Notes under the pieces: generated by a model | Databases searched by the model: none | What the model was told of the DNA's origin: nothing | Seen by the model: the letters and a program-made list of their open reading frames with translations, nothing else | In this document: one piece after another, positions 1 through 12,540 of the stretch | Numbering within the stretch: the first letter of the stretch is position 1 | How the letters are laid out: every line of letters starts with the position of its first letter | NCBI GenBank assembly: GCA_030248225.1 | Contig: JASANE010021002.1 | Location: 1 to 64,000 of the forward strand | DNA length: 64,000 nucleotides | DNA from: Trileptium ribeirensis | Taxonomy: Eukaryota > Nematoda > Enoplea > Enoplida > Thoracostomopsidae | Reading direction: 5' to 3' | Translations under genes and position numbers: made by a program

Positions 1-2
1 AT

Positions 3-1733
3 GTTGTGGAGCTGGATTTGATTGATGTTCCCGAGCGGCCTCCAGATACTCGGACTGCAGAGCCCCAGGGTGAGGCAGACCAACCACCACCGGATAGCGC
101 GGATGTGCATCCTCAACGTGTATCAACACCTACTCCTGTCAATGAAACTCAGCAACAAGCTAGCCGAAAGTCTCTTTTTAAACGATTCTTTCGTAATGGG
201 TGGATGACAGTGTATGAGCGGTTATTTTGCGGCATTGAAAATGGTTCCGATTTAGATGAAGTAAACTGGAGTCCGCCTACGCAATACAGTCATCTTTTGG
301 AACATTTAAACGAAGGTCAGCGTCAAATCCTCGATGCAATTCTTACAGGACAACGCCTAATCTTATGTCAAGCACCACCGGGTACGGGGAAGACTGACGT
401 CACTGCTCAGATAGCCAGCGTCTTAATTGCCGAGAACGCTGAGAAGCGGATATTGTGCGTGGCTCCAACTAATGCTGCGGCGAATATGCTGGCACTTCGT
501 ATGCTGCAAGCGTTCGAACGTATTTATGGCCAATCACAAATCCCGAAGTTCTCGCTTCTTCGTTATCTCAAACGTGGCTACGATCTGTCGCAAATCTCTG
601 AGAATCTGCGAAACTTCTGCGCTTCCAGAATGGATCCTGAGCTGGACGATTGCGATGAGCAGATCACGTCTAGTCGGTATTTATTACAGCATCGAATCAT
701 CATCTGTACTTTGGATATGGCTATCATGGATCTTGTCAACAATCTCGACGTCTATAATCGCGAACGAGACAACACTGGCTTTGGAAAGAGTCTTATTGAT
801 CTAATAATCTTCGACGAAGCAGGCTCATTAGATCTTCCACGCATGTCGGTCGTCTTGCCACTCGTCGCGAACGGTCAAGCTCTCTTTCTTGGCGACACAC
901 ATCAGCTACCGGCCTATATCACCAATCGACGCGTTTGCAACGCTGGCGCTGATGAATCCGCGATGGAATTTCTTATCAACCTCGTCGCAGATCAACCTTT
1001 CGCTACCGTCATTCACTTACGCGACAATTACCGATCACGACAACAACTACTAATACCACCGAACAGGATCGTCTATCGTCAAATGACATTAGTCGCACGA
1101 AACGATAATCAACTCTACGAATCTGATTGGCCAACTGGAACTGTCATTTCACACGACAAGTCAATCTTAATCAAGCACATTGAGGGTCTTCAGGAGTATC
1201 ACGGCATTAGTCTATTCAACAGGTCCGAGATTGGAGCGGTATCTCAGCTGGTACGAACATTAGTGGATCATAACCATGTCGACCCGGCGGATATTGGTAT
1301 CGATGCTACGTACGCCGCTCAAGTCGAAATCATGAAGGCTGTCTTATCTGACGAGTATCCTGAGATCAAAATCGGCTGCGCTAACGTGTGGCAAGGTGAC
1401 GAACGACCGTATATGATCCTGTCTTTGGTACGCTCATCGCCTAAAGAGGATGCTCTGGGGCAACAGCACGACATGGGTTTCCTGGCCGAGTACCGTCGAA
1501 TGAACGTCAGCACCACACGTGCTAAGCGAATAAACATTTTCGTTTGTAATGTCTTACACTTCCTCGACCAGCCATTGCTCCGTGAGTCTATTCGTGAATG
1601 CTGCGCCACTAATGGTTGGATTGCGCCTACGCCCCTGTTTATCAAACGATTCGTGCACCTCCGGGTTTGCAAATCATTACCACGCCCTGCAGACGGGGAT
1701 GTGGCTGTCTCAGCTGGGCACTGTTGTCTATGA
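3..1733 (+). CDS. SF1 (Upf1/DNA2-like) helicase, 5' partial
   Basis: A superfamily 1 DNA/RNA helicase that would couple ATP hydrolysis to unwinding. The frame is open to the left edge, so the true start lies outside the window. Counting from the GTG at position 6: a proline-rich, probably disordered first 60 residues; a Q-like motif near 98-116; Walker A APPGTGKT at about 123-130; motif Ia APTNAAAN near 153; motif II DEAG at 270-273; motif III GDTHQLP at 296-302; motif IV RDNYR at 339-343; and a C-terminal AAA_12-type lobe with VWQGDE and a motif VI-like RRMNVSTTRAKR. All core motifs are intact and there is no intron over 1.7 kb, unlike the other host genes here. The last 30 residues after FVCN look atypical and the stop may be a frameshift: another frame stays open to about 1809. 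Substrate unknown. Confidence 0.85.
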   Translation, partial: VVELDLIDVPERPPDTRTAEPQGEADQPPPDSADVHPQRVSTPTPVNETQQQASRKSLFKRFFRNGWMTVYERLFCGIENGSDLDEVNWSPPTQYSHLLEHLNEGQRQILDAILTGQRLILCQAPPGTGKTDVTAQIASVLIAENAEKRILCVAPTNAAANMLALRMLQAFERIYGQSQIPKFSLLRYLKRGYDLSQISENLRNFCASRMDPELDDCDEQITSSRYLLQHRIIICTLDMAIMDLVNNLDVYNRERDNTGFGKSLIDLIIFDEAGSLDLPRMSVVLPLVANGQALFLGDTHQLPAYITNRRVCNAGADESAMEFLINLVADQPFATVIHLRDNYRSRQQLLIPPNRIVYRQMTLVARNDNQLYESDWPTGTVISHDKSILIKHIEGLQEYHGISLFNRSEIGAVSQLVRTLVDHNHVDPADIGIDATYAAQVEIMKAVLSDEYPEIKIGCANVWQGDERPYMILSLVRSSPKEDALGQQHDMGFLAEYRRMNVSTTRAKRINIFVCNVLHFLDQPLLRESIRECCATNGWIAPTPLFIKRFVHLRVCKSLPRPADGDVAVSAGHCCL

Positions 1734-2027
1734 TTCTGGCCGAACGGTCAATCGTTCGTTCACCAATCCGAGCCTGAACTTTTTTCTACGTAATAACAGT
1801 GCTAATTGATTCAAATTCAGGGCGAGGGTTGGCATTCGGTGGTGGTAGATAACTTTAGTCGGAGCAATAGCCGAGTTGGTCGCATTCGCGCTGCCGCAGC
1901 TACACTCATCGGTGCAATCGTCGCACTCATTCCAATCGCTCACGTTCATCGGCTGTCTGTTGTATATACGACGGTTGCTGTCGTCATTCTGGTAAGTAAT
2001 AATATATTTCACTATAAAGTAATCGTA
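1734..2027 (+). other. Linker between helicase and NADAR ORFs with splice-like signals
   Basis: No conserved domain. The NADAR frame is open back to 1806 from a TTG, giving a 74-residue hydrophobic extension without an ATG. Within it TTCAAATTCAG (acceptor-like, ending 1820) and CTG|GTAAGT (donor-like after 1990) frame an open stretch, so a small exon is possible. The opposite strand is also open here, so coding status is ambiguous. Confidence 0.3.
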
Positions 2028-2600
2028 ATGCCAGTTTATGTATTTTTCGGCGCTAAGCACCCATTTTCTAACCATTTTCCTTCACCATTTTGGGTGGACG
2101 GACGCTACTATAAAAATGTTGAGCAATACTACATGCTTAAGAAAGCTGAGCATTTAGGATTTTTGCAGTTAGCAACTACAATTCTGCAAACTGATGAACC
2201 TAAGGCCATGAAAAAGTTAATGAAATCAGCTGAGCGTAGCCTAAAGCGAACACCACAGGGTAGAACACTATTGGTGTCTTGGTGTGAAGAACAGGTTCCA
2301 GTGATGGAAAAGGGAGTGTTGAGCAAGTTTCAGCACAATCAAGATCTTCGAGCTATGCTGCTGAACACTGGGAACCAGCTAATTGCGGAAGCAAACCGCC
2401 ATGATACGTTTTGGGGTATAGGACTTGGACCGAAGGATCCCGATGCTCAAGATCCTGATCGATGGGAAGGTATCAACGAGTTGGGTACCGTGTTGATGCG
2501 AGTTCGACAAATGCTGTCCGACTGCCAAGAACCTCTAAAATTCCCGAATCCACATGTGATCATGATCGACCATGAGCAGCCTGGACCTTCGGGCACCTAA
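2028..2600 (+). CDS. NADAR-domain protein (YbiA-like N-glycosidase family)
   Basis: Predicted 190-residue protein, essentially a single NADAR domain. Members cleave N-glycosidic bonds: bacterial YbiA acts on riboflavin-pathway intermediates, and other members remove ADP-ribose from guanine. Visible family features: FFGAKHPFSNHFP at the N-terminus, the VEQYYMLKKAEHLG helix with its conserved glutamate, VLSKFQHNQDLRAMLLNTG in the middle, and the HDTFWGIGLG signature near the end. I chose the ATG at 2028 because the domain begins directly after it; an open frame runs further upstream to 1806. No frameshift or lost key residue is visible. It lies about 300 bases downstream of the helicase on the same strand, so both could belong to one transcription unit or one mobile module; that is inference. 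Confidence 0.85.
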   Translation: MPVYVFFGAKHPFSNHFPSPFWVDGRYYKNVEQYYMLKKAEHLGFLQLATTILQTDEPKAMKKLMKSAERSLKRTPQGRTLLVSWCEEQVPVMEKGVLSKFQHNQDLRAMLLNTGNQLIAEANRHDTFWGIGLGPKDPDAQDPDRWEGINELGTVLMRVRQMLSDCQEPLKFPNPHVIMIDHEQPGPSGT

Positions 2601-5280
2601 ATCATACCGCTGCGAACAAATCAATGTAGTAAATCTTGTGTTTAAAGCAAAAAAAATAAGAATACAGTTATTATAAAAAATGAAAAAAAAACAAAATACT
2701 ATAAAAACTCAAAATAATTGTAAAAAAATATATACTATTTTTAGGTATTGTACGGTATATAATCATTTGAACTAAAGCTCATGTGAGCAGTTTTGCGATA
2801 TTTTTACAACTATTTCTACCACATGTGTTGCATAGTTTAGTGCTGCTCTCGTGAGCAATTTTGCGATTTTTTTCTCAGTGTACTCTAGACATATTTTAGT
2901 TTAATTTAACCAACAAATTAATAAAAATTTCTCAAACATGGTTAAACATCAATTAAGTCGCAAGTATATTTCGCCCGAATTTGTGTATCTGGTCGAGATT
3001 TTGGTATCTGCTTACATCAAGAACGTTAAACATTTGTGTTATAAGCCTTATAACAAATTCCGGTTGTAATAGCAAAGTACTTTGAAAGAGTTTAGATTAC
3101 TTTATTATATTCTGTACCCCCAGGAGTGGGTTTTTTTAGTCGTGGCGAGTGTAAATAACAGTGTTTGCTCGATTATGGTGATTAATAACAGATGTATGCA
3201 TGCATGTTTTAGCTGTCAGACGGCGAATTACGGCGATCGGATTCAGTTATCATAAATTTCATTTTGGATCCACGCTCTCGGATATAATATAGCTGCAGAC
3301 GCAAAGACATGGTTGAATGTGAGTGGTTTGCGTTTTACCTCGTTAGCTTTACTTTACAACCGTGGTCAGCATTATTTTTTTTGCTTATTTCAAAAAAATT
3401 GATTTCTTGCAGGATCGTACACCATGCAGTGCTCAGCTATATACCGAACGATGAGCATGTCTATCTCTTTCACACATTTGACGGCTTAAAGTACCAGCAT
3501 CGCATATATATCAGATAATGCGAAAAAAAAAACATGTATGCATGGAAAAGCTAGCATCTCGTACGACTTGTTTATCTGAGTTCGCAGAAATACAATTCCT
3601 GAGCAGTACCTAGCCAATACATCCTGTGTAACGTGCCCTTTTACTGTGATCTTACTAAGATGCAACATGTTGTGACTACGACCACTCTTTGATATTATAT
3701 TTAGCATTTTAAAGTTGAAATTCGTTGTATTAGTCTTTGTGGAAAAAAAAAATTACGCCACAATATTTTTCTGCGGTTCTCCATTAGTGTTTAATGACTG
3801 CAGTGTAGGTCGTCGTTTTATTCTAGCTTTAGTTTTCGACGTGATGTATTGATTGTTGGGTGTTAGTGTTATTTAGCGTATTCCCGAACAATTGTTCTGA
3901 GAAATCTGTAAATGACTGTACCTTGTAAACCATTGTCACATGTACGTTTAAGATGCAAGTGTGTGCATCCCAGTTTCACCTTTGTGTTGTTAGTTTCGGT
4001 TAATTATACCTGAGGGACGTCAAATGTTTTAATCATACCCATATGGCCCCGACACCATAATCTAAGCTTCTAAACTTTTGTAATTACCGTTTGTTCTTTC
4101 CACTTTTTGTTTGACCGCGTTTTATAGACCAATGTGCATTATAGTCTTTCTGTAGTCATGTCGTAATTAATTAGAACCAAACGGCTGGAGTTGGGTTACA
4201 TACTGAAATTATTGTTCAGAAAGTGTTCATTCTGAGTACATGTAAATTAGAGGAAGTTAACATGTAAATGAACTTCTCAAGATAAGTATTAAGTTTTACA
4301 AGTGATTTTTTTTGCTTGTTGAGAATTTGCACAGATTTAATTTATTGCTAAGAGTTTTTGAGAATAAATAGAGTATCTGTAGCTAATTTTGATACTGCTA
4401 TTGAATGTTTACCGATTCACTGATGCCGTTGCAATATTTATTCAGAACATAGTTCCCCTAGAGGTGTGTTTTGTAGTTTATACGGGTTTAGCCCTTAAAC
4501 CATCAAATACTTTCGCTGAGAAAAACGTGTTTCAGCCCGTATCTGAAGTTCCAACTGGGTAAATTTTCGTACAAGGACATTATTAGTATCAAAATTCGGA
4601 AATTTTCAGCTAGAAATTATGTGTTATGGGGTATCAAAAAAAAACACAAGTGTTCAGTAGTAAGTTTTTAAGCGCTTTTTTTCCCTTGAAAATTCGTTGA
4701 GTTTGTGTTTTCTTCTTTTTATTGAAAACTTCAAAACTCCGACCCTGACCTCTGTTGCACTAGGTAGCTACATATATTATGTATAATAGTTAAGTTATTT
4801 CCGTTCGACTTTGATAAAATTAAGTGAAGTGAAATTGACCTATACCTGCAATACTGCATTTAGTTTTTGTCAAAACTGTCTAGTTTAGTCTTCGTAGTCA
4901 ACCTGTTTTTGGAATTTTTTGTGTGGTATTTAGTGAAGTTTGTCTAAAACAATATACAATTATTTCTCGGTGACTATTGCCATCAGTAAAAGTTGTCTAC
5001 AGTTGTTCTGGGTATTCAACGAATTTTTGGCTGTTAATTGAACAAAACTGTAGAAACAAATGAGATTTTCTTAAGGTAGCTGCGAATTTTGTATTTAAGG
5101 GAGTACATATCACTATTGATTATACGTATTTCATAGTATCTATATTCACAAGCAAACCTTCAGCATTTGTAGTACCATAATAAATTCTGTCATGGCAGGA
5201 TTGACTGTTTGACTGAAAAGAATGTCCAAATATACGATTGATCTGGTTATATCTTAGAAATAATTGCCAAATTCACAGAG
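2601..5280. other. AT-rich spacer, no supported gene
   Basis: Begins with an A-rich 3' flank (2640-2740). ATGGTTGAAT|GTGAGT at 3309-3324 and an acceptor-preceded open stretch from 3411 look exon-like, but their phases do not join without a stop. A stretch at about 4690-4765 ends at a possible donor and is phase-compatible with the next gene, but its pyrimidine tract fits an acceptor equally well. I see no other gene, RNA or repeat. Confidence 0.4.
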
Positions 5281-8200
5281 ATCCCAAATCCTGAAAACCT
5301 TAAAAAGGAAAATAGGTGTCAGTTTTAAAGACGACGCAGACGCCATTACCGAAAAATTGTAATAACCGGGTTTTACAAATATTTCATCGCTTGAGAAATA
5401 GTATAGGATCATTGCGATTGATTAGTCTAAGGTTGCGTTCATATGATAAGCTCTGCGTTCTTGAAAATCCTATTCATGTTTTGTAATATCATCCGAGTTT
5501 CCGTTTCAATCTCAGTTGCAATGCTGTCAATGATAAATTGTTTTTGGCATATTCCGGAATTTTTTTGCGTTTAGGACAATAAATTCATATATTTCTAATG
5601 AGATGAGACGCTGTTGGTTCGAATGAATTTATATTTGTTTCTAAATCATCTCATGTAATATTTGCAGCTTAGAAGCATTTCTTACGTCGTCAGGCATCAC
5701 AATCGCCTACTCATTGTATTTTATTTTTGTTTTTTTTTGTTTAACTTCGAAATTTTAAATTAATTATTTTTTATTTGTGCTCCAATTTCAGACAATAGTA
5801 TAATTATTGCCGATTTTATTTGTGTCGTATTTATTATTGAAGTGCATATGTTGAGAAGAACGTAGGGTAAATTTACAGTAATTCCAACGCCGTTTCTGAA
5901 CCTGGAAACTATAACGCAGCTCAGTTCCCAACATCATCAAGTAAGCTCTTGGAATTACTCAAGACAAGACACATTTCCGTTAAATCATTCTACTCGTTTG
6001 GTTGAAAACTCTCTGGCACTCGTTCTATTTGGTTTATATCGCGGCTGTGGCAATTGTAACCCTTCTTCAAAATAATGTTAATGACATGTAGAGAATCGTT
6101 CACCGAGTAAATTAACAAATGTAATTATGAGCCAATCATACTCGTCTGTTTGTAATGTGTTATAATGTAAAACTGCGAAGACCGATATTTTGGTGATATA
6201 TTTTTTAAAAGAATAAAATGAAGTGTGCATAGTTGTAACTACGGCATTAATATACATCAGATGGGTAGTATGTACCTAGGTACAACCTGCCTTAAATATC
6301 CCTAGAACGCAACAAGGGGCCAATTTTTGGGACAACGCGATGGAATTTTAAAAAACCTATGAATCTACAATTGACCTTTATTTGTAACATCTATTGAAAG
6401 TCTTAGGTATTAATCCTAGTTTAGTTCTTGTTTTCGGAGTTGTTCCGTGTTTCGATTTAAAAGACAACGAGGTGTATCATCTTCTATTATTTAAATTCCT
6501 GAGAGGGTTTTTAGACAGACATACCTCTACTAAAATTATACGCAAGAGTGTTTGTTTACGGGGCGAGACAAATAAATTGATTGCTAAAAATTTTTGACTA
6601 CTAACTGCTAATCTAGTAATAAACAATATGCTGCCATTTTTTGTTGTCACATATAGTTTTGGTAACTGCCTTGAACACAAAGGCGGAATTGCAACCATCG
6701 GGTGATGTATGAACGTCGCATTATCCGCGACAGTGCTCCGTTTTTATCATAAGTAAGGAATAATGCGTTGACCAGATAAGTGGGCTGCAGTAATTTTTTA
6801 CAATCATCACAAATCCTATATAAAATAATCTAAAAAATTTATTATTTAACTATCCTATTAATTATTAGATATTCATTATTTAATTTATTGTCTAAAAATT
6901 CTATTTTACTAGTTTATTTTATTTTAATTTCTATTTATTTTTGGGCATCGTTAAATCACAATTTCTTTTAAAATCTGTGTCACTGTTCCTTGTCTGAATG
7001 AACATATAAAGTGTTGCGTTGCTAAATGACAAGATTTGCTTAATATACTGGACGCTCCCCGAATTTGTAAACTTCTTTAATTTGTGAACTGGAACCATCT
7101 AAACGATAAAGCTGAAAACTATAGTCACACCTTTCTGCAGAAATGAAGCTTTACCTTTGTAAGAAAATGGTTGTCATTTTAACTTTTTTATATAAAGAAT
7201 CTTAGTGTACCTAAAACAAATGTTTTATAGCAAAATTTTATTGCCATGCCTATTTAGTGCCGCGTACAACTAATATACAATTATTTCTCTGACTATACCT
7301 TGTCTGGTTTGTTCGGTTTTTGGTACCTCCGTAATTATATCAAAGATATACCGCTAGGTTACCTATATTTCGGAAATGTTAACAAATATATATTTTAAAA
7401 TTTTATTCTTCAATGTTAGAACTAAGATGAGATCCAACTAATATGATAGTGGTAAATTAACTATTGTCAAACATGATGCAAGAATGACTGCAAATGCGAC
7501 TTATATGTCATAATTTGATAGTTAGGCTAAACAGGTTACTGAGGTAGTATTATAAGAGGTACGAGTTTGCAGAAAAGACAAAATCATCACAGTCCTACTC
7601 ATACAAATAACCGCTATACTGGATTTGCGAGCGAATATTTGTTGATTTTTTGTGCACAAATTAAATTGTTTTAGCATGAAAGTTTAGCAATTCAGAAGAG
7701 CATGCAAACGAATCGCTAAATGCATGCCTTAGCTTGTGCTTGACTGTAAGCGCACTCTGCTGTACTGTACTATTGAGGCACTAAACAGGTTGCCCTAAGT
7801 CATTAGATATTTTAGTATAACAGAGCAATAATTCAGAACAGCATTAATGAACTATATACCTTTTAACAATTATACCTCAGCATCCGTTTCAGGTCTTTAA
7901 TTTGCTGATGATTGGATAATAATAGTTTGATCAACACTATGCCTGCTATTCTTAAGCATAACGAAAATATTTTGTAGTTCCTCGCTCAGCTGCTAAAAAA
8001 GCGTAGAATAGAACCTGGTCGAAGCGGCGCCCGCGTAACATCTACCTCGCTTAGCCTGTTAGTTAAGTTTATTATCGCGGCCAATTGTCTCAGTAAGTAT
8101 GTTGACTTGACACTATAAATTTATCGCATAATAGCTTAAAGCTTAAGCGCGCAAAATTTTAGTCCAGCTACAGACGCCAGCCGATAATCTGACAAACTTT

Positions 8201-11200
8201 TTAATAGCAAATCCTAAATTTGCCATTCTTTTGTCCTCGTAAATAAGTCATTACTGTGCTCAGAAATGTAGCATAGATTTTTCCGTGAAGGGATAATTCG
8301 TGACTAGCTAGCTGTTCAATATTTAGCCAACGATCGCCGAAAAAACAAGTTATTTTGAGTTTGAACGGAACGTTTTGTGTATAAATTTTAATCTACATTT
8401 TGCAGGCACATCCATGTACAAAAGCTATCAGTGCATTGAATTTAGGTCATTCACGACCACGAAAAGGTATACTACAAATGAAATCCAAACTTTGATTTCC
8501 CAGAAATACCGAACGCGATATTTTCACTTTTTTGCGCCCAAACTTGAGAAATTTGTCACACGCAAAAAGCTGGTGGACGGCATAATTACTCATCCCCCAT
8601 TGACTACTTCGTTGGGTGTCCTCTAAGGGGTTGACTTCGCTTCAAAAGGTTGAACAACACTAATCCACGCTGTCGGAAATTACATACTATAACCGTAATA
8701 TTTGAAATGATTTTCGTGTCCGAAAAACGGATTTTTTACTTGCCTTTCCTGTCAAAAACAGCCTGGATAAGGTCACACGGCGTTATTTACAATACCTAAT
8801 CAGCCATTAAGTGACTGTGATTTGGATTGGCAAAATTTTCTTAGATTTTGTGCTAAAATTTAAAACTTCTAAATTTTGTTTTGCCGTTTTAATGTTTTTG
8901 ACGTATCACTTCCACTAACAAGCCACCAGAGGTCATATGGTCAGAAAAAAAATTAGGTGAAATCGTTTCATTAACAAGTTTTTGATTGGCGATGATAGAG
9001 AAATTTGAGTTGTTTTTGACATAGAACCTAGTGTTGATCAACACATGGTCTCAAGTATAGGCGAAGTAATATATAAATGCTGATACCCGGAGACCGAAAG
9101 GCACTGTTTGGAAAAAAAATTAGATACATCCTTCAATCGATACAGGAATCATGAAACTTGGAATAAAATGTCGCAAATTCATGTTATGATGTAATTCTGC
9201 CAAATACGATCTAAGGTACAAGGGTTTACGCCAGGTGGGGATAGGTCCCAGCTTCAAAATGAGCTTAAACATTCTGGTTTTGTTAGTGCTCTTGCTAAAA
9301 AATTTGTTCTCTCTTGTGTGGAAAACGAGTAAAAAACTTTCTCTTGAATAGCTTGACAAATTTGGGTGCTTCGCATCAAATAGCACAATTCAGTTTTTGT
9401 TTTTATCGAGCTTCTCTTTATCACAAAAATTTCATTAGGTCTCTTGCTCCGCAAATTTCTAAGTGCAGCGCTGCTAAGAAATTAATTTCCTGTATTATGT
9501 AAAGAAGCAACAAACCCTTGATTTCTGATAATTAAAATTTAATGATTCATCATGTTTACAATGCGGTATATATCCATGTCCATGTAAATTTCTAGTTGAC
9601 GTTTAGCCTTACCTATATATTTGAATTTAGGGACCATATGGTTCTGTCCTTCATTGGATTAATTGATGTTTTGTATTACCCAGGGTAAACCACACGCTAA
9701 TGGTGATAGTTAATCATAATACGTGGTTTTGGATTGAACAAATGTGAACTATGTATTGAGTTTAATATTATATCTACGTGACTTGCTTAATGCAATTTAA
9801 AAACCCTAAACCTAACTTATATTTAATGGAAATTAAAATCAAATTTACGTGAATGATGAAAACGTATGTACATACTAAGGTATAAACATATGGAAAATTT
9901 GTGATATAATTGTTGTTATGCGTTGCGGTCGCATTTTAGGCTAGATGTTGATAAGGTAGCAGCAGCCCCTTTCAACTGGATTATATAGTAACCAGCAACC
10001 TGTGGCACGTAATTAAGTGTTGAACTTATGCAGTGATAGATAGATTTGAAATTTTCCGTTGAATTTTTCGGCGTTCTTTTTGCTGTTGTAAATAAGTAGA
10101 TAATTAAAATGAATGAACATATACAATTATATATTAAGGATATTAATTACGAAATTATATTTAATATTAAATTATAAATGAATTATCTATGAATTTATAT
10201 ATGAAATTGAATTAAATAGTATTGATTTATATGATTATGTCAAACGTATCTAAATCTATTGCCAACTGCAGACTTGGTTAGTTGGGTCTTAAAACATTTA
10301 TTTACGGTTAACTCGCTGTAGCTGAACAGTTGTTATTTTAATCGATTTCTATTAGGTTTCAAACTGTCAATTTTATGATGTTTTTGAGCGTGATATTTTC
10401 AGCTTCATGTCTTCATCTGCCCAAGTAAACTTAACTGCTGCTGAATCCGTAATATTACGTGTCAGCATTGATCATGTTAAGTAATTAATAAAAATTTTGT
10501 CAATAGCTATACTTGTAATTCAAAGTAGTAACGTTCTATATCCATTACAGCTTGGTATTGGTGGCGATCGTTGTGTGGCTGGCATCGCCGGAATATTGCC
10601 GACTCGTGTTTGGTAACTACAACGCGTGTGATTCGGTGTTGGAATTTATTTTTCGAGCGAACACAAGTTATTTGTACCTTGACCAACGCAGGAGGAGCCA
10701 ACATTGTAAGTAATTTTATGTATTTGATAATTTTTAGATACGTATGACATCTCGAATGACATAAAATCGTAATTTTTTTTGGGTTCGAAATTACGCTGGG
10801 CAAGCCGCTCCACTAGGACCGTTGTTGTGTCTGGGAACATTGCTGTTATAAGCTATAAGTTTAACTGTAGTAAGTCATAAAAGCGATGTAAAATGAACAC
10901 TAGAGTAACCTAGGATATAATCAGTAATCGTGTTTTAAATTATAACGAAAATTCAAACAAAATCCGAGCATCGTTTGATCACCATCTATATTTTTACCAC
11001 TTATTAATTGCAGGACAATATATATATAAAGTGCGAAAGTCTGTTAAAACCTTCTGAGTACCGTAATGACAATAAAATTTTACTCTACCTGGGTTGTCTT
11101 ACTGTGAAAATAATCTTTTTTGTTGCTTCGATAAATATAGATATTTTTCGGTTTTAATTTACATAGATTTTCTTGAGTGGAGAATACGCCAATCCACTAA

Positions 11201-11267
11201 AGTCCGAACGTCTGTTCGAGAGCTCATGAAACTCATTTACTGGGCCCGAAATGATTATTTTTTCTAA
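5281..11267 (+). CDS. Spliced gene of unknown function (5' end not found)
   Basis: Not recognised. Seven short open segments, each flanked by AG and GT splice consensus, join in phase: 5879-5940, 6407-6471, 7978-8092, 8406-8466, 10403-10480, 10551-10705 and 11167-11267, ending at TAA. A tentative earlier exon, about 5281-5315, also joins in phase. The joined product is a little over 210 residues plus an unknown N-terminus. It has a Ser/Asn-rich start, a basic stretch LLKKRRIEPGRSGARVTS, a hydrophobic segment LVLVAIVVWLA that may be a membrane helix or a buried helix, and a basic C-terminus ending in LIYWARNDYFF. No signal peptide can be assessed. Evidence is the chain of matching phases and the low stop density of the last four exons; individual boundaries may be off. 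Intron lengths run from 70 bases to 1.9 kb. Confidence 0.5.
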
Positions 11268-11963
11268 TCATTCACATGGTATATCCACCCATGATTAACC
11301 GATTTAGACCTGAATTTATCTATTTTGCTGTCGTTGTGGAAAATGTTTATTTGCCTTTTTACCAATACCAAACATTTTAATACCTGCGTTGGCTATTCAG
11401 CTTGAGTTGGAGGCGTTCGCCATCGAACTTTTTTTCTGCTTATATTGAAAGATGATCATGTAAAGATGTAATGTAATGATGACTGTCGTTACTCAATTAT
11501 ATATATAGCTGTCGTGTTTATTAGATTATATAGGAAATCATATTTAAGTACTAGTCAAGTATTATCCTGTCGGGAGAGAAAAACTTAACGATTAGCCGCG
11601 CCTCCATTATATATACCAAACTGCACACACGTGTATCTAGGCAAGTATAAATCATAAGACTTGGCCGTCTGTTACAGTAAACAATACACTCTTAACATAT
11701 ATAGGTCAAATCTTTGGGATTTTTGTACAGAAGCAATTACGTCGTAAACATGACTTAATATTCGGAACCCTTACATACTGGTTATATTAACGAAAAATGT
11801 TGTTTTATTTGTGCCGGTATTTCTATCTTTGCACATCGGTGCGTTTTCTTACTTTTAGTTTTCGCATATACCATTTCACAATAAATCACGCGGTTATGTC
11901 AATGTTTGTCTTAGTCCCGGTGACTAGATTTAAATACAACTTATTTGTTATTCCGAGGTTAAT
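11268..11963. other. Spacer between convergent genes
   Basis: AT-rich sequence between the + strand gene ending at 11267 and a possible minus-strand terminal exon at 11964. I see nothing conserved in it. A donor-like site on the minus strand near 11768 has a short open stretch beside it, which I treat as chance. Confidence 0.4.
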
Positions 11964-12534
11964 TCATTGAACATTCCGCCAGTCTGTTTTATCTTCTGCG
12001 TTATACTCCTTTATGTACAGATTTTCATTCGGGAATGATACTACGTAATTGCATATTACACGCATATAATTATATAATTTACGTTTATTAGTTGTACTCT
12101 TTGCGAAACAAGCAATTTTATACGACTTGCTATTACTGTCGACAGTCACTTGACAATGTTATATATCATGTCATTTATGAACATCGTTGGCTCAATTTTA
12201 ACTGTCAGAATATACCAGCTTTACATCATTATCTATCTCCGGACCTTATTTATTAGACTACACATGCATATTTACGTATCAGTATATACAAGGTTATATT
12301 TTAGAATTTGCGTGAAATTTTTCGCGCCCAACTGAGGTTGTTTAGTCATGTCTCCTAGAAATAATTTGATTAACTATCCATACATACTGTTCATGGATAG
12401 TGTCGCGTTTAATATGTCCTTACTTGTTCTGAAGTTACTTCAGTGAATTTATGACAATTCAGCATGTGACTTACCAAACATTAATGTTCAGCTATTTTAC
12501 TTATTTCCAGATCCGCGTCTATGTTTAATAGTAT
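11964..12534 (-). CDS. Possible C-terminal exons of the ATG16-like gene
   Basis: Two candidate minus-strand exons. The first, 12501-12534, starts after an AG acceptor in phase 0 and ends A|GTAAAA in phase 1. The second, 11964-12040, starts after an AG acceptor in phase 1 and ends at TGA, with ENLYIKEYNAEDKTDWRNVQ as its last residues. They continue the frame left by the exon at 15060-15150. If all seven exons are joined the product is 188 residues, without any WD40 repeat. The residues do not match a family I know, and other exons could lie between. Alternatively the second exon belongs to another gene. Confidence 0.3.
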
Positions 12535-12540
12535 CTAGTT

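Noticed and set aside
6690..6752. Exon-like stretch reading RVMYERRIIRDSAPFLS before GTAAGG
   Set aside because: An upstream in-frame stop with no acceptor between, and a stop just before the donor.
10403..11267. Assigning the + strand spliced gene to MED16 or to a synaptogyrin/MARVEL protein
   Set aside because: A RELM...W pattern and a hydrophobic segment with nearby cysteines came to mind, but no long conserved block supports either.
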